Part shown: positions 1 through 9,917 of the stretch, piece after piece
How the letters are laid out: each line of letters opens with the position of its first letter
How positions within the stretch are numbered: the first letter of the stretch is position 1
Origin: Roseospira visakhapatnamensis
GTDB taxonomy: Bacteria > Pseudomonadota > Alphaproteobacteria > Rhodospirillales > Rhodospirillaceae
Length of the DNA stretch: 64,000 bases
Direction: 5' to 3'
Assembly (NCBI RefSeq): GCF_014197915.1
Contig: NZ_JACIGK010000001.1
Coordinates: forward strand, 1-64,000
The notes under the pieces: generated by a model
Seen by the model: only the letters and a program-made list of their open reading frames with translations
What the model was told of the DNA's origin: nothing
Database searches by the model: none
Made by a program: the position numbers and the translations under genes

Positions 1-979
1 CTTTTTTTAGGCCCCCAACCCCGCGGCGCCGCCCCTCAAGGCCGCCCCGCCGCGTCGGGAGACCGGTTTCTACGCACACAACATCAACCGGTCAACAGGA
101 AAATGACGAAAAGTTTTCAGTGGCCGGGGCGGGCGCGGAAAGCACCCTGAAATCAGGCGATTGGCGGAACCGGACCGGACGCCTGAAACACCGGGGTCCG
201 GTGGGACGCCCTGGAGTCCAAGGGCGCGACGGCGTGGCGCGGCCGACTCTGGCCCCGGCGCGGGGTCGGCCGCGCACGCCCATGCCGGTTCGTCGACCCG
301 GCCGACACGCAGGAACGATGCCGCCATCCGGACTCGCCCCTCACGCCCGTCCTCCCGCCCCTCGCGCGCCGGGTCCCGGATGCCGCCCGCCGCCCACGGG
401 GGGTTGATCCACGCCCGCGCCCGCCACCGCTCGGCACCAGGAACAGGAACAGGAGGGGCGATGCCGCGCGCGTGACTGCAAAAACCCTTGCCGCCGTGGA
501 CGCAATTTGAAACAACCTGCGGCAGCCTTCCTGACGGACTTGGACGCGGCATCCGCCGCCGCCCACAGGAAAACGGCGCGATCCGGAGCGCACGCGGCAA
601 AGGAGGCGTGGATCGGACCAGACTCGGTCCCCGGTCCTCCAAGGAATCGAGCGGTGGTTCCTATACCCACTTGACTCGTGGCGGATTGGCAACACGCGGT
701 TAGTCGCACACCATAAAGCGTGACTCAAATAACACGCTCAAAGACACTGATTCTACAGACTGTTCTGTTGACTAACCGAGTCGTTTTCGGCAGTCTGAGG
801 ATCAGCCCGTGTTGAGACACGATGACCTCGAGCCAAGGGCCCGTCGCCACGACGACGGGCGGGGATCCGTGTGGACCCTGGTTCGGATCCGCGATCCAGG
901 CACGCGGTTCGACGGCCGGAGCCGCCCTGAACGGAGGCTCCCTGCATCGAGAGAACAACAAGGGTATGGAGAGAAGGGG
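1..979. other. No convincing gene in the first 979 bases
   Basis: Several open frames cross this stretch on both strands, but their products are Arg/Pro/Gly-rich and overlap one another, as expected by chance at this GC content. None has a recognisable domain or a good ribosome binding site. Bases 700-800 are less GC-rich than their surroundings and contain a small inverted repeat (AGCGTG at 717-722, CACGCT at 733-738). They probably hold the promoter region of the peptidase gene at 980. The T-run at 2-8 could be the tail of a terminator belonging to a gene left of the window. Confidence 0.5.
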
Positions 980-2572
980 ATGAGGAGTGTGATGGTTGAT
1001 CCCGTCGGGGATCCCACGACACCGACCCACCAGACCACCCGGACCATCGCGCCGCGCGCGGGGCGGGTTCTGTCCACAAGGCTCGCCGTCTCCGTGATGG
1101 CGGGCTTTCTTCTTGCCGGCACCCCGGCCGGCGCCCGGCTGGGAGAGGCGCCCGGGACGTCGGATCCGATGACCGACATGGCGCTGATCGCGGCGCTCGA
1201 CGGCAAACCCGCGCCGATCACGCTGATCCCGGGCGGTCCCCAGGCCACGCCGCAGGCGACCGTCGCCCTGACCGGCGCGCACGGGTGGGACACGCCGCCC
1301 GCCGCCGTCACGCGCGGCTTCGCCTTCGGCGCGCTGGCCGACATGATCGTCCCGGCCGGCCCGCCGGCGACGGCGCCCACCGGCCTGGACAACGACTCCC
1401 TGGCCGACACGCCGACCGCCAGCGGCCCGATCGACGTGCCCGCCCGCGTCGACTCCGGCGACACCCTGATCGGCCTGCTGATCGAGGCCGGGGTGGACCG
1501 CGTCGAGGCCCACCGGGCCGTCAAGGTCCTGGAGGAGGTCTATGATCCGCGTGGCCTGCGCCCCGGCCACGTGGTCCAGGTGCGCTTCGCCCCGCCATCG
1601 GCCGAGGACGATCCCCTGTTCCAGGGCTTCGCCCTGCAGCCGAGCGTGGACACCGAGGTGGTGGTGCGCGCCGATCCCGACTGCGACGCCGGCTACACCG
1701 CCGAGGAGATGAAGGAAACCCTGGTGCGCGACGTGGTGCGCTTCGGCGGTCCCATCACCTACAGCCTGTATCAGGCCGCCGTGGACGCGGGCGTGTCCGA
1801 GGCGGCGCTGGCCGACATGATCCGCGTGCTGTCCTACGACATCGACTTTCAGCGCGACATCCAGAAGGACGACACCTTCGAGATCATGTACGAGCGCTTC
1901 TCCACCGCCGACGGCAAGCCGGTGCGCAACGGGCAACTGCTGTTCACCGCCCTGACCAACGGCGGCAACCGGATCGTGGCCTATGCCCACGAGACCGAGG
2001 ACGGCACCCGCGACTACTTCAACGAAAGCGGCCAGGGCGTCCGCAAGCCCCTGATGCGCACCCCCATCGACGGCGCGCGCATCTCGTCCTCCTTCGGCAT
2101 GCGCCGCCATCCCATCCTGGGCTACTCCAAGATGCACACCGGCGTGGACTTCGCCGCCCCCACCGGCACGCCCATCTATGCCGCCGGCGACGGCGTGGTG
2201 AAGCGCGCCGGCCGCAACGGCGGCTACGGCAATTACATCCAGATCCGCCACAACGGCGAGTTCTCCACCGCCTATGGCCACCTCAGCCGCATCCTGGTGC
2301 GGAACGGCCAGCGGGTCGAGCAGGGCGACGTCATCGGCCGGGTCGGCTCCACCGGCCGGTCCACCGGCCCGCATCTGCATTACGAGATCATCCGGGGCGG
2401 CAAGAAGGTGAACCCGCTGGATGTCCGCTTCCAGCCAGCCATCCAGCTGGCGGGCGCGGAACTCGACCGGTTCATGGCCCACAAGGCCGAGACCGACCGC
2501 CTGTACGCCAGCCTGCGGAACGCCACCGAGGTCGCCAGCGCGGCCGCCCCGGTCACACGGCCCGCCCCGTAG
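980..2572 (+). CDS. M23-family peptidoglycan endopeptidase with OapA/LysM-like domain
   Basis: The 530-residue product is a probable periplasmic zinc endopeptidase that cuts peptide cross-links in peptidoglycan. A basic N-terminus precedes one hydrophobic segment (about residues 38-52), likely an uncleaved or unusual signal anchor. A LysM-like/OapA segment follows (about 150-200, 'SGDTLIGLLIEAG...LRPGHVVQVRF'). The C-terminal M23 domain has the zinc motifs 'HTGVDFAAPTGTPIYA' and 'GPHLHYEI' and the usual 'SSFGMRRHPI' lead-in. The ATG at 980 was chosen because GAGAAGGGG lies directly upstream; the frame stays open to 809, but that extension is Arg/Asp-rich. The gene stands alone and is followed by a hairpin with a T-tract. 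Whether it needs an activator of the EnvC/NlpD type cannot be seen. Confidence 0.9.
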   Translation: MRSVMVDPVGDPTTPTHQTTRTIAPRAGRVLSTRLAVSVMAGFLLAGTPAGARLGEAPGTSDPMTDMALIAALDGKPAPITLIPGGPQATPQATVALTGAHGWDTPPAAVTRGFAFGALADMIVPAGPPATAPTGLDNDSLADTPTASGPIDVPARVDSGDTLIGLLIEAGVDRVEAHRAVKVLEEVYDPRGLRPGHVVQVRFAPPSAEDDPLFQGFALQPSVDTEVVVRADPDCDAGYTAEEMKETLVRDVVRFGGPITYSLYQAAVDAGVSEAALADMIRVLSYDIDFQRDIQKDDTFEIMYERFSTADGKPVRNGQLLFTALTNGGNRIVAYAHETEDGTRDYFNESGQGVRKPLMRTPIDGARISSSFGMRRHPILGYSKMHTGVDFAAPTGTPIYAAGDGVVKRAGRNGGYGNYIQIRHNGEFSTAYGHLSRILVRNGQRVEQGDVIGRVGSTGRSTGPHLHYEIIRGGKKVNPLDVRFQPAIQLAGAELDRFMAHKAETDRLYASLRNATEVASAAAPVTRPAP

Positions 2573-2590
2573 ACCACCGCGCGGAACGGA

Positions 2591-2666
2591 CCCGGGCGCA
2601 TGCCCGGGCCCTCTTCCTCCATGCCCTTGCACCGCCCCGTGTCCCCTGGACCCGGGGCGTCTTTTT
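2591..2666 (+). terminator. Two hairpins after the M23 peptidase gene, the second with a T-tract
   Basis: The first is a perfect 7-bp stem (CCCGGGC 2591-2597, GCCCGGG 2602-2608) with a 4-base loop. The second pairs GCCCCG (2634-2639) with CGGGGC (2653-2658) and is followed by five T at 2662-2666. The second arrangement fits a rho-independent terminator. Confidence 0.6.
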
Positions 2667-2799
2667 AGCGCGGACCAGGGGAGCGGGCGGGACCATCCCT
2701 TGACGCCCGGCCCGCGCGCCCCGACGGTGCGGAACCCGGCACGCCGCCACGGCGCGCACCCCTTGCCTTGCCTCCCCGCCCGAGAAGGATGCCGCCCCG

Positions 2800-4311
2800 A
2801 TGACCGCCCCCCCGTCCGCCCTGCTTGCCCTCAAGACCCGGTTCGCCCGCCTCACCCACCTGGAGGACGCCACGGGCATGCTGCACTGGGACCTGTCGAC
2901 GGTGATGCCCGAGGGAGGCGCCGAGGCCCGCGCGGCCCAGTTGGCGACCCTGAAGGCGGTGACCCATGAGCTGCTGACGGCACCCGAGGTCGGGGACCTG
3001 CTGGCGGCGGCGGAGGCCGCGCCGCCCGCCGACCCCTGGGAGGCCGCCAACCTGCGCGCCATGCGCCGGCGGTGGCGCCACGCCACCGCCGTCCCCGCCG
3101 ACCTGGTGGAGGCCCACGCCCGCGCCTGCGCGGCCTGCGAGATGACCTGGCGGCGCGCCCGCGCCGATGACGATTTCGCCGCCGTGCGGGACCCGCTGGC
3201 CCGGGTGCTGGACCTGACCCGCGCCATCGGCCAGGCGCGCGCCGGGGTGCTGGGCTGCGACCCCTACGACGCCCTGCTGGACGCGTTCGAGCCCGACGCC
3301 CGCGCCGCCGCCATCGCCCCGCTGTTCGACCACCTGGCCGAGGCCCTGCCCGGGATCCTGGACGACGCCCTGGCCGCCCAGGGACCGGCGCCCGTCCCGC
3401 CCCCGGGTCCCTTCCCGGCCGCCCGGCAGGAGGCGCTGGCGCGGCGCCTGATGGAGACCCTGGGGTTCGACTTCCGGCATGGCCGCCTGGACCGGAGCCT
3501 GCATCCCTTCTGCGGCGGCGTACCCGACGACGTGCGCCTGACCACCCGCTACGACGAGACCGACGCCACCGGCGCGGTGATGGGGGTGCTGCACGAAACC
3601 GGCCACGCGATGTACGAACGCGGCCTGCCCGCCGCCTGGCGCGACCAGCCGGTGGGCCGGGCCCTGGGCATGAGCCTCCACGAAAGCCAGAGCCTGCTGG
3701 TGGAGATGCAGGCCTGCCGCACCCGGGCCTTCCTGACCTGGGCGGCGCCGCTGATGGCCGAGATGCTGGGGGACGGGCGCGGCGAGGCCGCCGGCTGGGA
3801 CGCCGACACCCTGTTTCGCCTGTACACCCGGGTGGAGCCCGGGCTGATCCGGGTCGACGCCGACGAGGTCACCTACCCCCTGCACGTGATCCTGCGCTTC
3901 CGGCTGGAACGCGCCCTGATCGCCGACGACCTGACGGTGGACGACCTGCCCGGGGCGTGGCGCGCGGGCATGCGCGACCTGCTGGGGCTGGCGGTTCCCA
4001 CCGACCGCGACGGCTGCCTCCAGGACATCCACTGGTACGACGGGGCCTTCGGCTACTTCCCCACCTACACCCTGGGGGCGATGACGGCGGCGCAGCTTTT
4101 CCAGGCCGCCGTGGCGGCGCGTCCGTCCATCCCCGACGACCTGGCGCGCGGCGACTTCGCCCCCCTCATGGGGTGGCTGCGCGCCAACGTCCATGAGAAG
4201 GGCAGCCTGTTGACCGGGCCGGAGCTGCTGACGGCCGCCACCGGCCGGCCGCTGGAGCCGGCGGTGTTCCTGGCGCATCTGCGCACGCGCTACGGGACGC
4301 GGACGGGATAG
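2800..4311 (+). CDS. Carboxypeptidase M32 (Taq-type metallocarboxypeptidase)
   Basis: The 503-residue product matches the M32 family in length and layout. These are cytoplasmic zinc carboxypeptidases that remove C-terminal residues other than proline. The zinc motif HETGH is at residues 265-269, inside 'GVLHETGHAMYERGLP'. Other family landmarks are the early 'HLEDATGMLHWDLSTVMPEGG', the downstream 'SLHESQSLLVEMQ' (third zinc ligand region) and 'HVILRFRLERALI'. No signal peptide is present. The ATG at 2800 directly begins the conserved N-terminal helix. The gene converges with the RND permease gene, whose stop lies only 19 bases away, and no separate terminator is visible between them. Confidence 0.93.
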   Translation: MTAPPSALLALKTRFARLTHLEDATGMLHWDLSTVMPEGGAEARAAQLATLKAVTHELLTAPEVGDLLAAAEAAPPADPWEAANLRAMRRRWRHATAVPADLVEAHARACAACEMTWRRARADDDFAAVRDPLARVLDLTRAIGQARAGVLGCDPYDALLDAFEPDARAAAIAPLFDHLAEALPGILDDALAAQGPAPVPPPGPFPAARQEALARRLMETLGFDFRHGRLDRSLHPFCGGVPDDVRLTTRYDETDATGAVMGVLHETGHAMYERGLPAAWRDQPVGRALGMSLHESQSLLVEMQACRTRAFLTWAAPLMAEMLGDGRGEAAGWDADTLFRLYTRVEPGLIRVDADEVTYPLHVILRFRLERALIADDLTVDDLPGAWRAGMRDLLGLAVPTDRDGCLQDIHWYDGAFGYFPTYTLGAMTAAQLFQAAVAARPSIPDDLARGDFAPLMGWLRANVHEKGSLLTGPELLTAATGRPLEPAVFLAHLRTRYGTRTG

Positions 4312-4330
4312 GCGCCCGCGCCATTCCCGC

Positions 4331-7300
4331 CTAAGCCATCCCCGGGCGCAACCCCGGTCCCGCCGGCGGCGGCAAGGGTGTCCGCTCGGCGGCGGCCGGG
4401 CGGGGGCGGTCTCCGGCGGGGGACGCGCCGTCCGCGTCGCGCGCGTCTTCCCATCCATCGCCCACATCGGGCGGACCGACCACGCCGTCGCCAGGCTCGG
4501 TGCCGCCATCCGGGGTCCCGTCGGGCCCCTCGCCGGGGCGTCCCTCGTCGGCCGCCCGGCGCGCGGCCCGCCGCTGCTTGCGCCGGCGCCGCCAGGCGCT
4601 GAGGTTGGCGCGCCACATCAAGGCGCTGGGCGTGACCACCAGGGTCAGCACGGTGGCGAACAGCAGGCCGACCACCACGGCGCTGGCCAACTGGGTCCAC
4701 CACTGCATGGACGGCGCCCCGTAGGTGACGGTGCGGTTGATGAAGTCGATGTTGAGCATCAGCATCATCGGCAGCAAGCCCAGCATGGTGGTGATGCTGG
4801 TCAGCATCACCGGCCGCAGGCGCTGCACCCCGGTGCGCAGGATGGCTTCGCGCGGGTCGGGGAACTCGTGCTTGAGGCGGTCATACGTGTCGATGAGCAC
4901 GATGTTGTTGTTCACCACGATGCCGGCCAGCGAGATCACCCCCACCCCGGTCATGATGACCCCGAAGGGCTGATCGGTGACCAGCAACCCCAGCATCACG
5001 CCCACCGTGGACATGACCACCGCCGTCAGGATCAGGAAGGCGGAATAGAAGCTGTTGAACTGGGTGACCAGGATCACCGCCATCATGAACAGGGCGACGG
5101 CGAAGGCCTTGCCCAGGAACGCCTGGGATTCCTTCTGTTCCTCGTCCTCGCCCTTGAAGGCGATGTCCAGTCCGGGCGGGAAACGCTCCTGGTTCGCCGC
5201 CATCCAGGCGCGGATTTCCTGCATCTTGTCGGCGGGCAGCAGGCCGGGGGCCACGTCCGCCTTGACGGCCAGCACACGGTTGCCGTCCACGCGCTGGATC
5301 TGGCTGATCTTCGGGGCGGCCTCGCGCTCGACGAAGGCGGACAGCGGCACCAGCCCCTCGGGGGTGTTCAGGCGCAACTGGTCCAGTTGGCTCATGGAGC
5401 GCCGGTCCTGGGGATAGCGCACGACGATGTCGACCTCGTCGGTGGCGGAGTCCGGCCGGAACGACGACACCTTGAGGCCGTCGGTCACCAATTGCACGAT
5501 GCTGCCCACGCTGGCCACGTCGCCGCCCAGCTTGGCGGCCTGGCCCATGTTCACGTCCAGCTCCCACTGGATGCCCGGAATGGGGCGGCTGTCCTCGACA
5601 TCCACGAAGCCGCCGATCTCGTCCAGCGCCCCCAGCACCACCTCCACGGCCTGGGGCAGCACCGACGCGTCGCGGGCGCTCAATTCGACCTGGATGGGCT
5701 TACCCACCGGCGGTCCCTCGTCGGGCACATCGGGTTCCACGCGCACCCCGGCGAGGTCGCTGGTGCGGGCGCGAATCAGGTCCAGGACATCGTCGGAGGG
5801 CCGGCGCACCTGCCAGTCCTTGTAGGTCAGGCCGATGATGCCGATGGTGTCCTCGGCGGCGTCGGTGGGCGCGCGGGCGAAGGTGCGGGCGTAGACGGCC
5901 TCGAAGTCCGGCAGGGCGAGGATGCGGTTCTCCACCTCGCGCACCAGGTCGTCCTTCTCGTGGATCGACAGGTTGCCGCGCGCGTGCACCAGCACCTGGG
6001 CCTGCTTGGGCTCCACCTCGGGAAAGAACTCCACGCCCCGGCCGAAGGCCGCATAGGCCGCCCAGCTTCCCACCAGGCCGGCCACCGCCAGCACCAGCAC
6101 CACCGTCGGCCGGCGCAGGGCCACCGACAGCGTCCGGGCATAGGTGCCCGTCAGACCCCGCAGCGCCGTAAGCGAGCCGTGCTCGCTGGCCGACAGCGCC
6201 TTCATGGTGTTCGGATCGGCGATGCCCGCCTTGCCAACCTGGGCGCCCAGGGTGGGCACGAAGATCAAGGCCATCAGCAGCGACGCCGACAGCGTGGCCA
6301 CCAGGGTGATGGGCAGGTACTTCATGAACTCGCCCACCACGCCGGTCCAGAACAGCAGCGGCATGAAGGCGGCGAGCGTGGTGGCGGTCGAGGCGATCAC
6401 CGGCCAGGCCATGCGCTTGGCGGCCATGCCGTAGGCCTCGCGTCGCGGCAGGCCCTCCAGCATCTTGCGGTCGGCGTACTCCGTCACCACGATGGCGCCG
6501 TCCACCAGCATGCCCACCGCCAGGATGAGCCCGAACAGCACCATCATGTTGACCGTCAGGCCCATGGCCGCCAGCAACAGAATGGCCATCAGGAACGACC
6601 CCGGGATGGCCACCCCGACCAGCAGGCCGGAGCGCAGGCCCAGCGCCGCCACCACCACCACCATCACCAGCAGCACCGCCGCGATGACGTTGTTCTGAAG
6701 CTCGAAGAGCATGGTGGTGATGTCTTCGGACTGGTCCTGGATGAAGTTGACCTCCATGCCCTCGGGCCAGTAGACGCGTTCGCGGGCGACCAGCGCGCGC
6801 ACCGCCTCGACGGTATCGATGATGTTCTCGCCGACCCGCTTCTTGACCTCCAGGGTCACCGCCGGCTGGCCGTTGACGCGGGCGAACCCCTCCGGGTCCT
6901 TGTAGGTGGCGCGCACGGTGGCGAAGTCGCGCAGGCGCACCACGGAATCGCCGTTGAACTTCACCGGCTGGTCGAGGATATCGGCCACGTCCTCGTAGAG
7001 GCCGGGCACCTTGATCGCGAAGCGGCCCGCGCCGGTGTCGAGCGTCCCGGCGGCCACCAGACGGTTGAAGCGGGCGATCACCTCGGCGACGTCCGCGTTG
7101 GCCAGGCCATAGCTTTGCAGGCGCACGGGATCGACGATGATCTCGGCCTGCTCCTCGCGGTCGCCGCCGATGTCCACCTCCAGAACGGCGGGGATCTTCT
7201 CGATCTCGTCGGCCAGGTCATCGGCGATGCGCAACAGCGCCCGTTCCTGGATGTCGCCCCCCAGGGTGACGACGACGATGGGAAACAGGCTGATGTTGAT

Positions 7301-7693
7301 CTCGTTGACGACCGGCTCGTCGGTTTCCTCGGGCAGGTCCACCTTGGCCACGTCCACCTGTTCCTGGACGTCGCGCTTGGCCTTCTCGTTGTCGAAGCCG
7401 GCCTCGAACTCCAGCACCAGGTGGGCGCCGCCCTCGTAGGCGGTGGAGCGCATCTCCTTGACGCCCTCGATGCCCTTCAGCTCCTGCTCCATGGGGCGGA
7501 CCAGCAGGCGCTCGGCATCCTCGGGCGAGATGCCGCGATGCGTCATGATGACGATGAGGATGGGGATGGGGATGTCCGGCGAGCTTTCCTTGGGGATCTC
7601 GATGAAGGCGATTGTGCCGGCGATGAGCACCAGCAGCAGCGTCGCCAGAACCGTTCGGGAGCGCCCGAGCGCGGCATTGATCAGGGCGTTCAT
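4331..7693 (-). CDS. RND efflux pump inner-membrane permease (AcrB family)
   Basis: This 1120-residue protein is a proton-driven resistance-nodulation-division transporter that works with a periplasmic adaptor and an outer-membrane channel. The N-terminal helix is followed by a large periplasmic loop, a block of membrane helices including 'LAVGMLVDGAIVVTEY' (the helix-4 acidic residue of the proton relay), a second periplasmic loop, and a second helix block ('AGIVVNNNIVLIDTYD'). The Gly/Asp/Pro-rich tail after about residue 1040 is not part of the core fold. The start overlaps the adaptor stop by 4 bases (ATGA), so the two are translationally coupled. The substrate is unknown; the divergent N-terminus and PadR control suggest a drug or lipophilic compound pump. 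No outer-membrane channel gene is adjacent. Confidence 0.93.
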   Translation of the reverse strand: MNALINAALGRSRTVLATLLLVLIAGTIAFIEIPKESSPDIPIPILIVIMTHRGISPEDAERLLVRPMEQELKGIEGVKEMRSTAYEGGAHLVLEFEAGFDNEKAKRDVQEQVDVAKVDLPEETDEPVVNEINISLFPIVVVTLGGDIQERALLRIADDLADEIEKIPAVLEVDIGGDREEQAEIIVDPVRLQSYGLANADVAEVIARFNRLVAAGTLDTGAGRFAIKVPGLYEDVADILDQPVKFNGDSVVRLRDFATVRATYKDPEGFARVNGQPAVTLEVKKRVGENIIDTVEAVRALVARERVYWPEGMEVNFIQDQSEDITTMLFELQNNVIAAVLLVMVVVVAALGLRSGLLVGVAIPGSFLMAILLLAAMGLTVNMMVLFGLILAVGMLVDGAIVVTEYADRKMLEGLPRREAYGMAAKRMAWPVIASTATTLAAFMPLLFWTGVVGEFMKYLPITLVATLSASLLMALIFVPTLGAQVGKAGIADPNTMKALSASEHGSLTALRGLTGTYARTLSVALRRPTVVLVLAVAGLVGSWAAYAAFGRGVEFFPEVEPKQAQVLVHARGNLSIHEKDDLVREVENRILALPDFEAVYARTFARAPTDAAEDTIGIIGLTYKDWQVRRPSDDVLDLIRARTSDLAGVRVEPDVPDEGPPVGKPIQVELSARDASVLPQAVEVVLGALDEIGGFVDVEDSRPIPGIQWELDVNMGQAAKLGGDVASVGSIVQLVTDGLKVSSFRPDSATDEVDIVVRYPQDRRSMSQLDQLRLNTPEGLVPLSAFVEREAAPKISQIQRVDGNRVLAVKADVAPGLLPADKMQEIRAWMAANQERFPPGLDIAFKGEDEEQKESQAFLGKAFAVALFMMAVILVTQFNSFYSAFLILTAVVMSTVGVMLGLLVTDQPFGVIMTGVGVISLAGIVVNNNIVLIDTYDRLKHEFPDPREAILRTGVQRLRPVMLTSITTMLGLLPMMLMLNIDFINRTVTYGAPSMQWWTQLASAVVVGLLFATVLTLVVTPSALMWRANLSAWRRRRKQRRAARRAADEGRPGEGPDGTPDGGTEPGDGVVGPPDVGDGWEDARDADGASPAGDRPRPAAAERTPLPPPAGPGLRPGMA

Positions 7694-8997
7694 GGATGGC
7701 TCCCCGGGGACCCGGTCTGGTCGTCGCCCTCATCCCCGGCGGCCGGGTCGCCGGCACCGGGGGGGACAGGTGTCTCGGCCCCGGAGACGCCGACCGTCGG
7801 ACCGTCGCCCTCGCCGAGGGTGTCGAGGGTGTCGATGGTGTCGGTGGGTGCCCGCCCGGCCTCCAGCGCGGCCCGGTCGACCTCGGCGAGCGCGCGGGCA
7901 TTGGCCGCGATGGTCTCCACCGCGACCGTCTCCACGCGCTGGCCCACGCGCACGAACTCCTGGCCCACCACGATCAGGGTGACCGGGTCTGGCAGTCCCT
8001 CGACCCATAAGCCGCCGGCATCGTCGCCGGCCAGGACCACGGGATGGAACGCCACCCGGGACTCGGCATCCACCACCTTGACGCCGATGGCCCCCTGGTC
8101 GTTCAGGGACAACACCGCCGGTGAGATGCGGTGCGCCCTGGACGTCGACAGCGGCAGGCGCAGTTCGGCGGTCATGCCCTGGGGGATGGCGCCGTCGGGG
8201 TTGGGGACGTCCAGTTCTACGGCGAAGGTGCGTGTCACGCCGTCGGCCACGCGGGCGATGTAGGCGACGCGCCCCTCGACGGCCTCGCCGGTCACCAGGG
8301 TGGCGGTGCCCGCCTGGCCCAGGCTGACGCGGTCGATGTCGGCCTCGGAGACCTTGGCCACCACCGTCAGCGGATCCAGGTCCACCACCCGGGCCACCGG
8401 GTCGCCCGACGACAGGGAGTCGCCGACCTCGGCCAGGCGGGCTTCCAGCACGCCATCGAAGGGCGCCTTGAGGTCGACGCGCTCGATGTCCAGCCGCACC
8501 GCCGCCAGCTCGGCGCGGGCGGCCTCCAGCGCCTCCCGGGTTTCCATCAGGGTCCGCCGGCTGGCCACGTTGCGGCTGACCAGGCTCTGGTCGCCGCGCT
8601 CGCGGTCCTCCCAGCGGGCCACCGCGGCCTCGGCGCGGCTGAGTTGCTCCAGGCGGTCGTCCATGGCCAGCCGCGCCAGGGTGTCGCCGGTGGTGACCCG
8701 GGCGCCCTCGGCCACCGGCACGGCCTCGACGCGGCCCGCGGTCTCGGCGCGCACCTCGACCTGCCGCGAGGCCCGTGTCTCGCCCAGCACCACCAGGGCG
8801 TCCAAGCGATCCTCGGCGCGCTGGTGACGCACCCGCACCCGCACCAAGGGACCGGCCTCGTCGGCGGCCACGGCGGCCGGCGGCTCCAGGTCCTGCTCGG
8901 CGGCCATGGGGTGGCCGTCCAGGCTGATCATGCCGGAGGCCACCCAACCCACCGCGACCAGGGTGATCAGGGCGGCTATCACGTACGAAGATTTCAT
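7690..8997 (-). CDS. RND efflux periplasmic adaptor (membrane fusion protein)
   Basis: This 435-residue adaptor links the permease to an outer-membrane channel. The ATG at 8997 starts '[24 protein letters not shown]', a clear N-terminal membrane anchor or signal. Biotinyl-lipoyl halves flank a helical hairpin ('[22 protein letters not shown]' and '[21 protein letters not shown]'), followed by beta-barrel and membrane-proximal domains. The C-terminal 50 residues are Pro/Gly/Asp-rich and probably disordered. The start overlaps the padR stop by 4 bases and the stop overlaps the permease start by 4 bases, so padR-adaptor-permease is one operon. The frame is open further upstream, but that part is padR read in another frame. 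Confidence 0.92.
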   Translation of the reverse strand: MKSSYVIAALITLVAVGWVASGMISLDGHPMAAEQDLEPPAAVAADEAGPLVRVRVRHQRAEDRLDALVVLGETRASRQVEVRAETAGRVEAVPVAEGARVTTGDTLARLAMDDRLEQLSRAEAAVARWEDRERGDQSLVSRNVASRRTLMETREALEAARAELAAVRLDIERVDLKAPFDGVLEARLAEVGDSLSSGDPVARVVDLDPLTVVAKVSEADIDRVSLGQAGTATLVTGEAVEGRVAYIARVADGVTRTFAVELDVPNPDGAIPQGMTAELRLPLSTSRAHRISPAVLSLNDQGAIGVKVVDAESRVAFHPVVLAGDDAGGLWVEGLPDPVTLIVVGQEFVRVGQRVETVAVETIAANARALAEVDRAALEAGRAPTDTIDTLDTLGEGDGPTVGVSGAETPVPPGAGDPAAGDEGDDQTGSPGSHP

Positions 8998-9659
8998 CGT
9001 GGATCTCTTGGATGGTGTGGGTCGGGGCCGGGGCGGGACCCCGACCCGGGTTCCCGGGTCTCCGGGGCATCCCGGGCGGTCATCGCCGCCGCCCCGCCGG
9101 TGGGCGCCGCCTCGGGCGCCTCGCGGGTGTCGTCCAGCGCGGCCACCAGATCGTCGCGCAGCGCCTCGATGCAGCGCGCCCACATCTCGGAGCCGTCCTC
9201 GCCCAGGCGCAGCAGGAACTGATGCCCGGGATGCTCGCACATCCGGTCCCGAAGCAGGCGCCCCAACTCCTCGCCCAGGCGCCGGTTGGCCCGCGCGTAT
9301 TCGTCCAGGATCCGTTTCACCTGGTCCCGCGTCATCAGATGGACGAAGGCCATCGCGAACATGGTGTCCGAGCGCAACTGATCCGCGGCCAGCGGCTCCA
9401 TCAAGGCGGCTTTCAGGGCCGCCCGCCCGGAGTCGGTGATCGCATAGATTTTTTTGTCGCGACGTCCGTCACCATTACGGACATCGCAGGTGGCCAGCCC
9501 CTCGACCAGCAGGGCGTTCAAGGCCGGATAGATGGAGCCATAGCTCAAGCTCTGGAAATGCTGGAACGGGCCGTCCTCGAACGCCTTGCGGATGTCGTAT
9601 CCGGTGTCGAAGCCGGCCTCCAGGGCACCCAGGCAGAGGGTCTTGGCATCCAGGGGCAT
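8994..9659 (-). CDS. PadR-family transcriptional repressor
   Basis: The 221-residue product has an N-terminal PadR winged helix ('[22 protein letters not shown]', '[45 protein letters not shown]') and a C-terminal helical domain of the Vir type ('[17 protein letters not shown]' region) that forms the dimer and often senses a ligand. The last 40 residues are low complexity. Start ATG at 9659 follows AAGGA by 7 bases. It is the first gene of the efflux operon. A perfect ATGTAT-N7-ATACAT palindrome overlaps the -35 of its likely promoter (9777-9795), so it probably represses its own operon and is released by a pump substrate. That regulatory role is an inference from layout. Confidence 0.9.
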   Translation of the reverse strand: MPLDAKTLCLGALEAGFDTGYDIRKAFEDGPFQHFQSLSYGSIYPALNALLVEGLATCDVRNGDGRRDKKIYAITDSGRAALKAALMEPLAADQLRSDTMFAMAFVHLMTRDQVKRILDEYARANRRLGEELGRLLRDRMCEHPGHQFLLRLGEDGSEMWARCIEALRDDLVAALDDTREAPEAAPTGGAAAMTARDAPETREPGSGSRPGPDPHHPRDPR

Positions 9660-9708
9660 GGTCAGGTCCTTGAGCGCGCGCAATCCATGGGGAGCGGGCC
9701 GGTGAAGT

Positions 9709-9733
9709 GGGGACACCGGGACCCCGTGTCCCC
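9709..9733 (-). other. Perfect hairpin in the padR leader
   Basis: GGGGACAC (9709-9716) pairs with GTGTCCCC (9726-9733), an 8-bp perfect stem with a 9-base loop. It lies between the predicted transcription start (about 9750) and the padR start codon at 9659. It could be a leader structure or a second protein-binding palindrome. Confidence 0.4.
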
Positions 9734-9756
9734 TGTCCGGTTCCTGTGTCGCGGTT

Positions 9757-9795
9757 CCTATATCGCGGATCGGCGAATGTATCAAGCCAATACAT
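9757..9795 (-). promoter_or_regulatory. padR operon promoter with overlapping PadR-type operator
   Basis: Read on the minus strand, TTGATA (9785-9780) and TATAGG (9762-9757) are separated by exactly 17 bases, a good housekeeping promoter. The palindrome ATGTAT-N7-ATACAT at 9777-9795 overlaps the -35 hexamer. ATGT/ACAT half sites are typical of PadR-family operators, so repression by blocking polymerase is expected. Binding itself is an inference. Confidence 0.6.
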
Positions 9796-9917
9796 CGAAT
9801 CGAGACATACAACCGACACCCCTCGGGCTTGACCCGCCCGGCGCCCCTTGCGATCCTGCCGCCCGTTCCGACACCGGGCCTGGTGGCCCGGCACCCGGCG
9901 CCGGGGACCGTCACGCC

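Noticed and set aside
153-728. Overlapping open frames in the first 800 bases
   Set aside because: Arg/Pro-rich products on both strands with no motif and mutual overlap; composition explains them.
4868-8263. Very long open frame (over 1100 codons) on the plus strand opposite the RND permease
   Set aside because: It is an antisense shadow of a GC-rich coding gene: His/Gln/Gly/Arg-rich, no domains, no ribosome binding site. Similar antisense frames opposite ppc (21730-24930), the ABC gene (25268-28027), mutL and others were dropped for the same reason.
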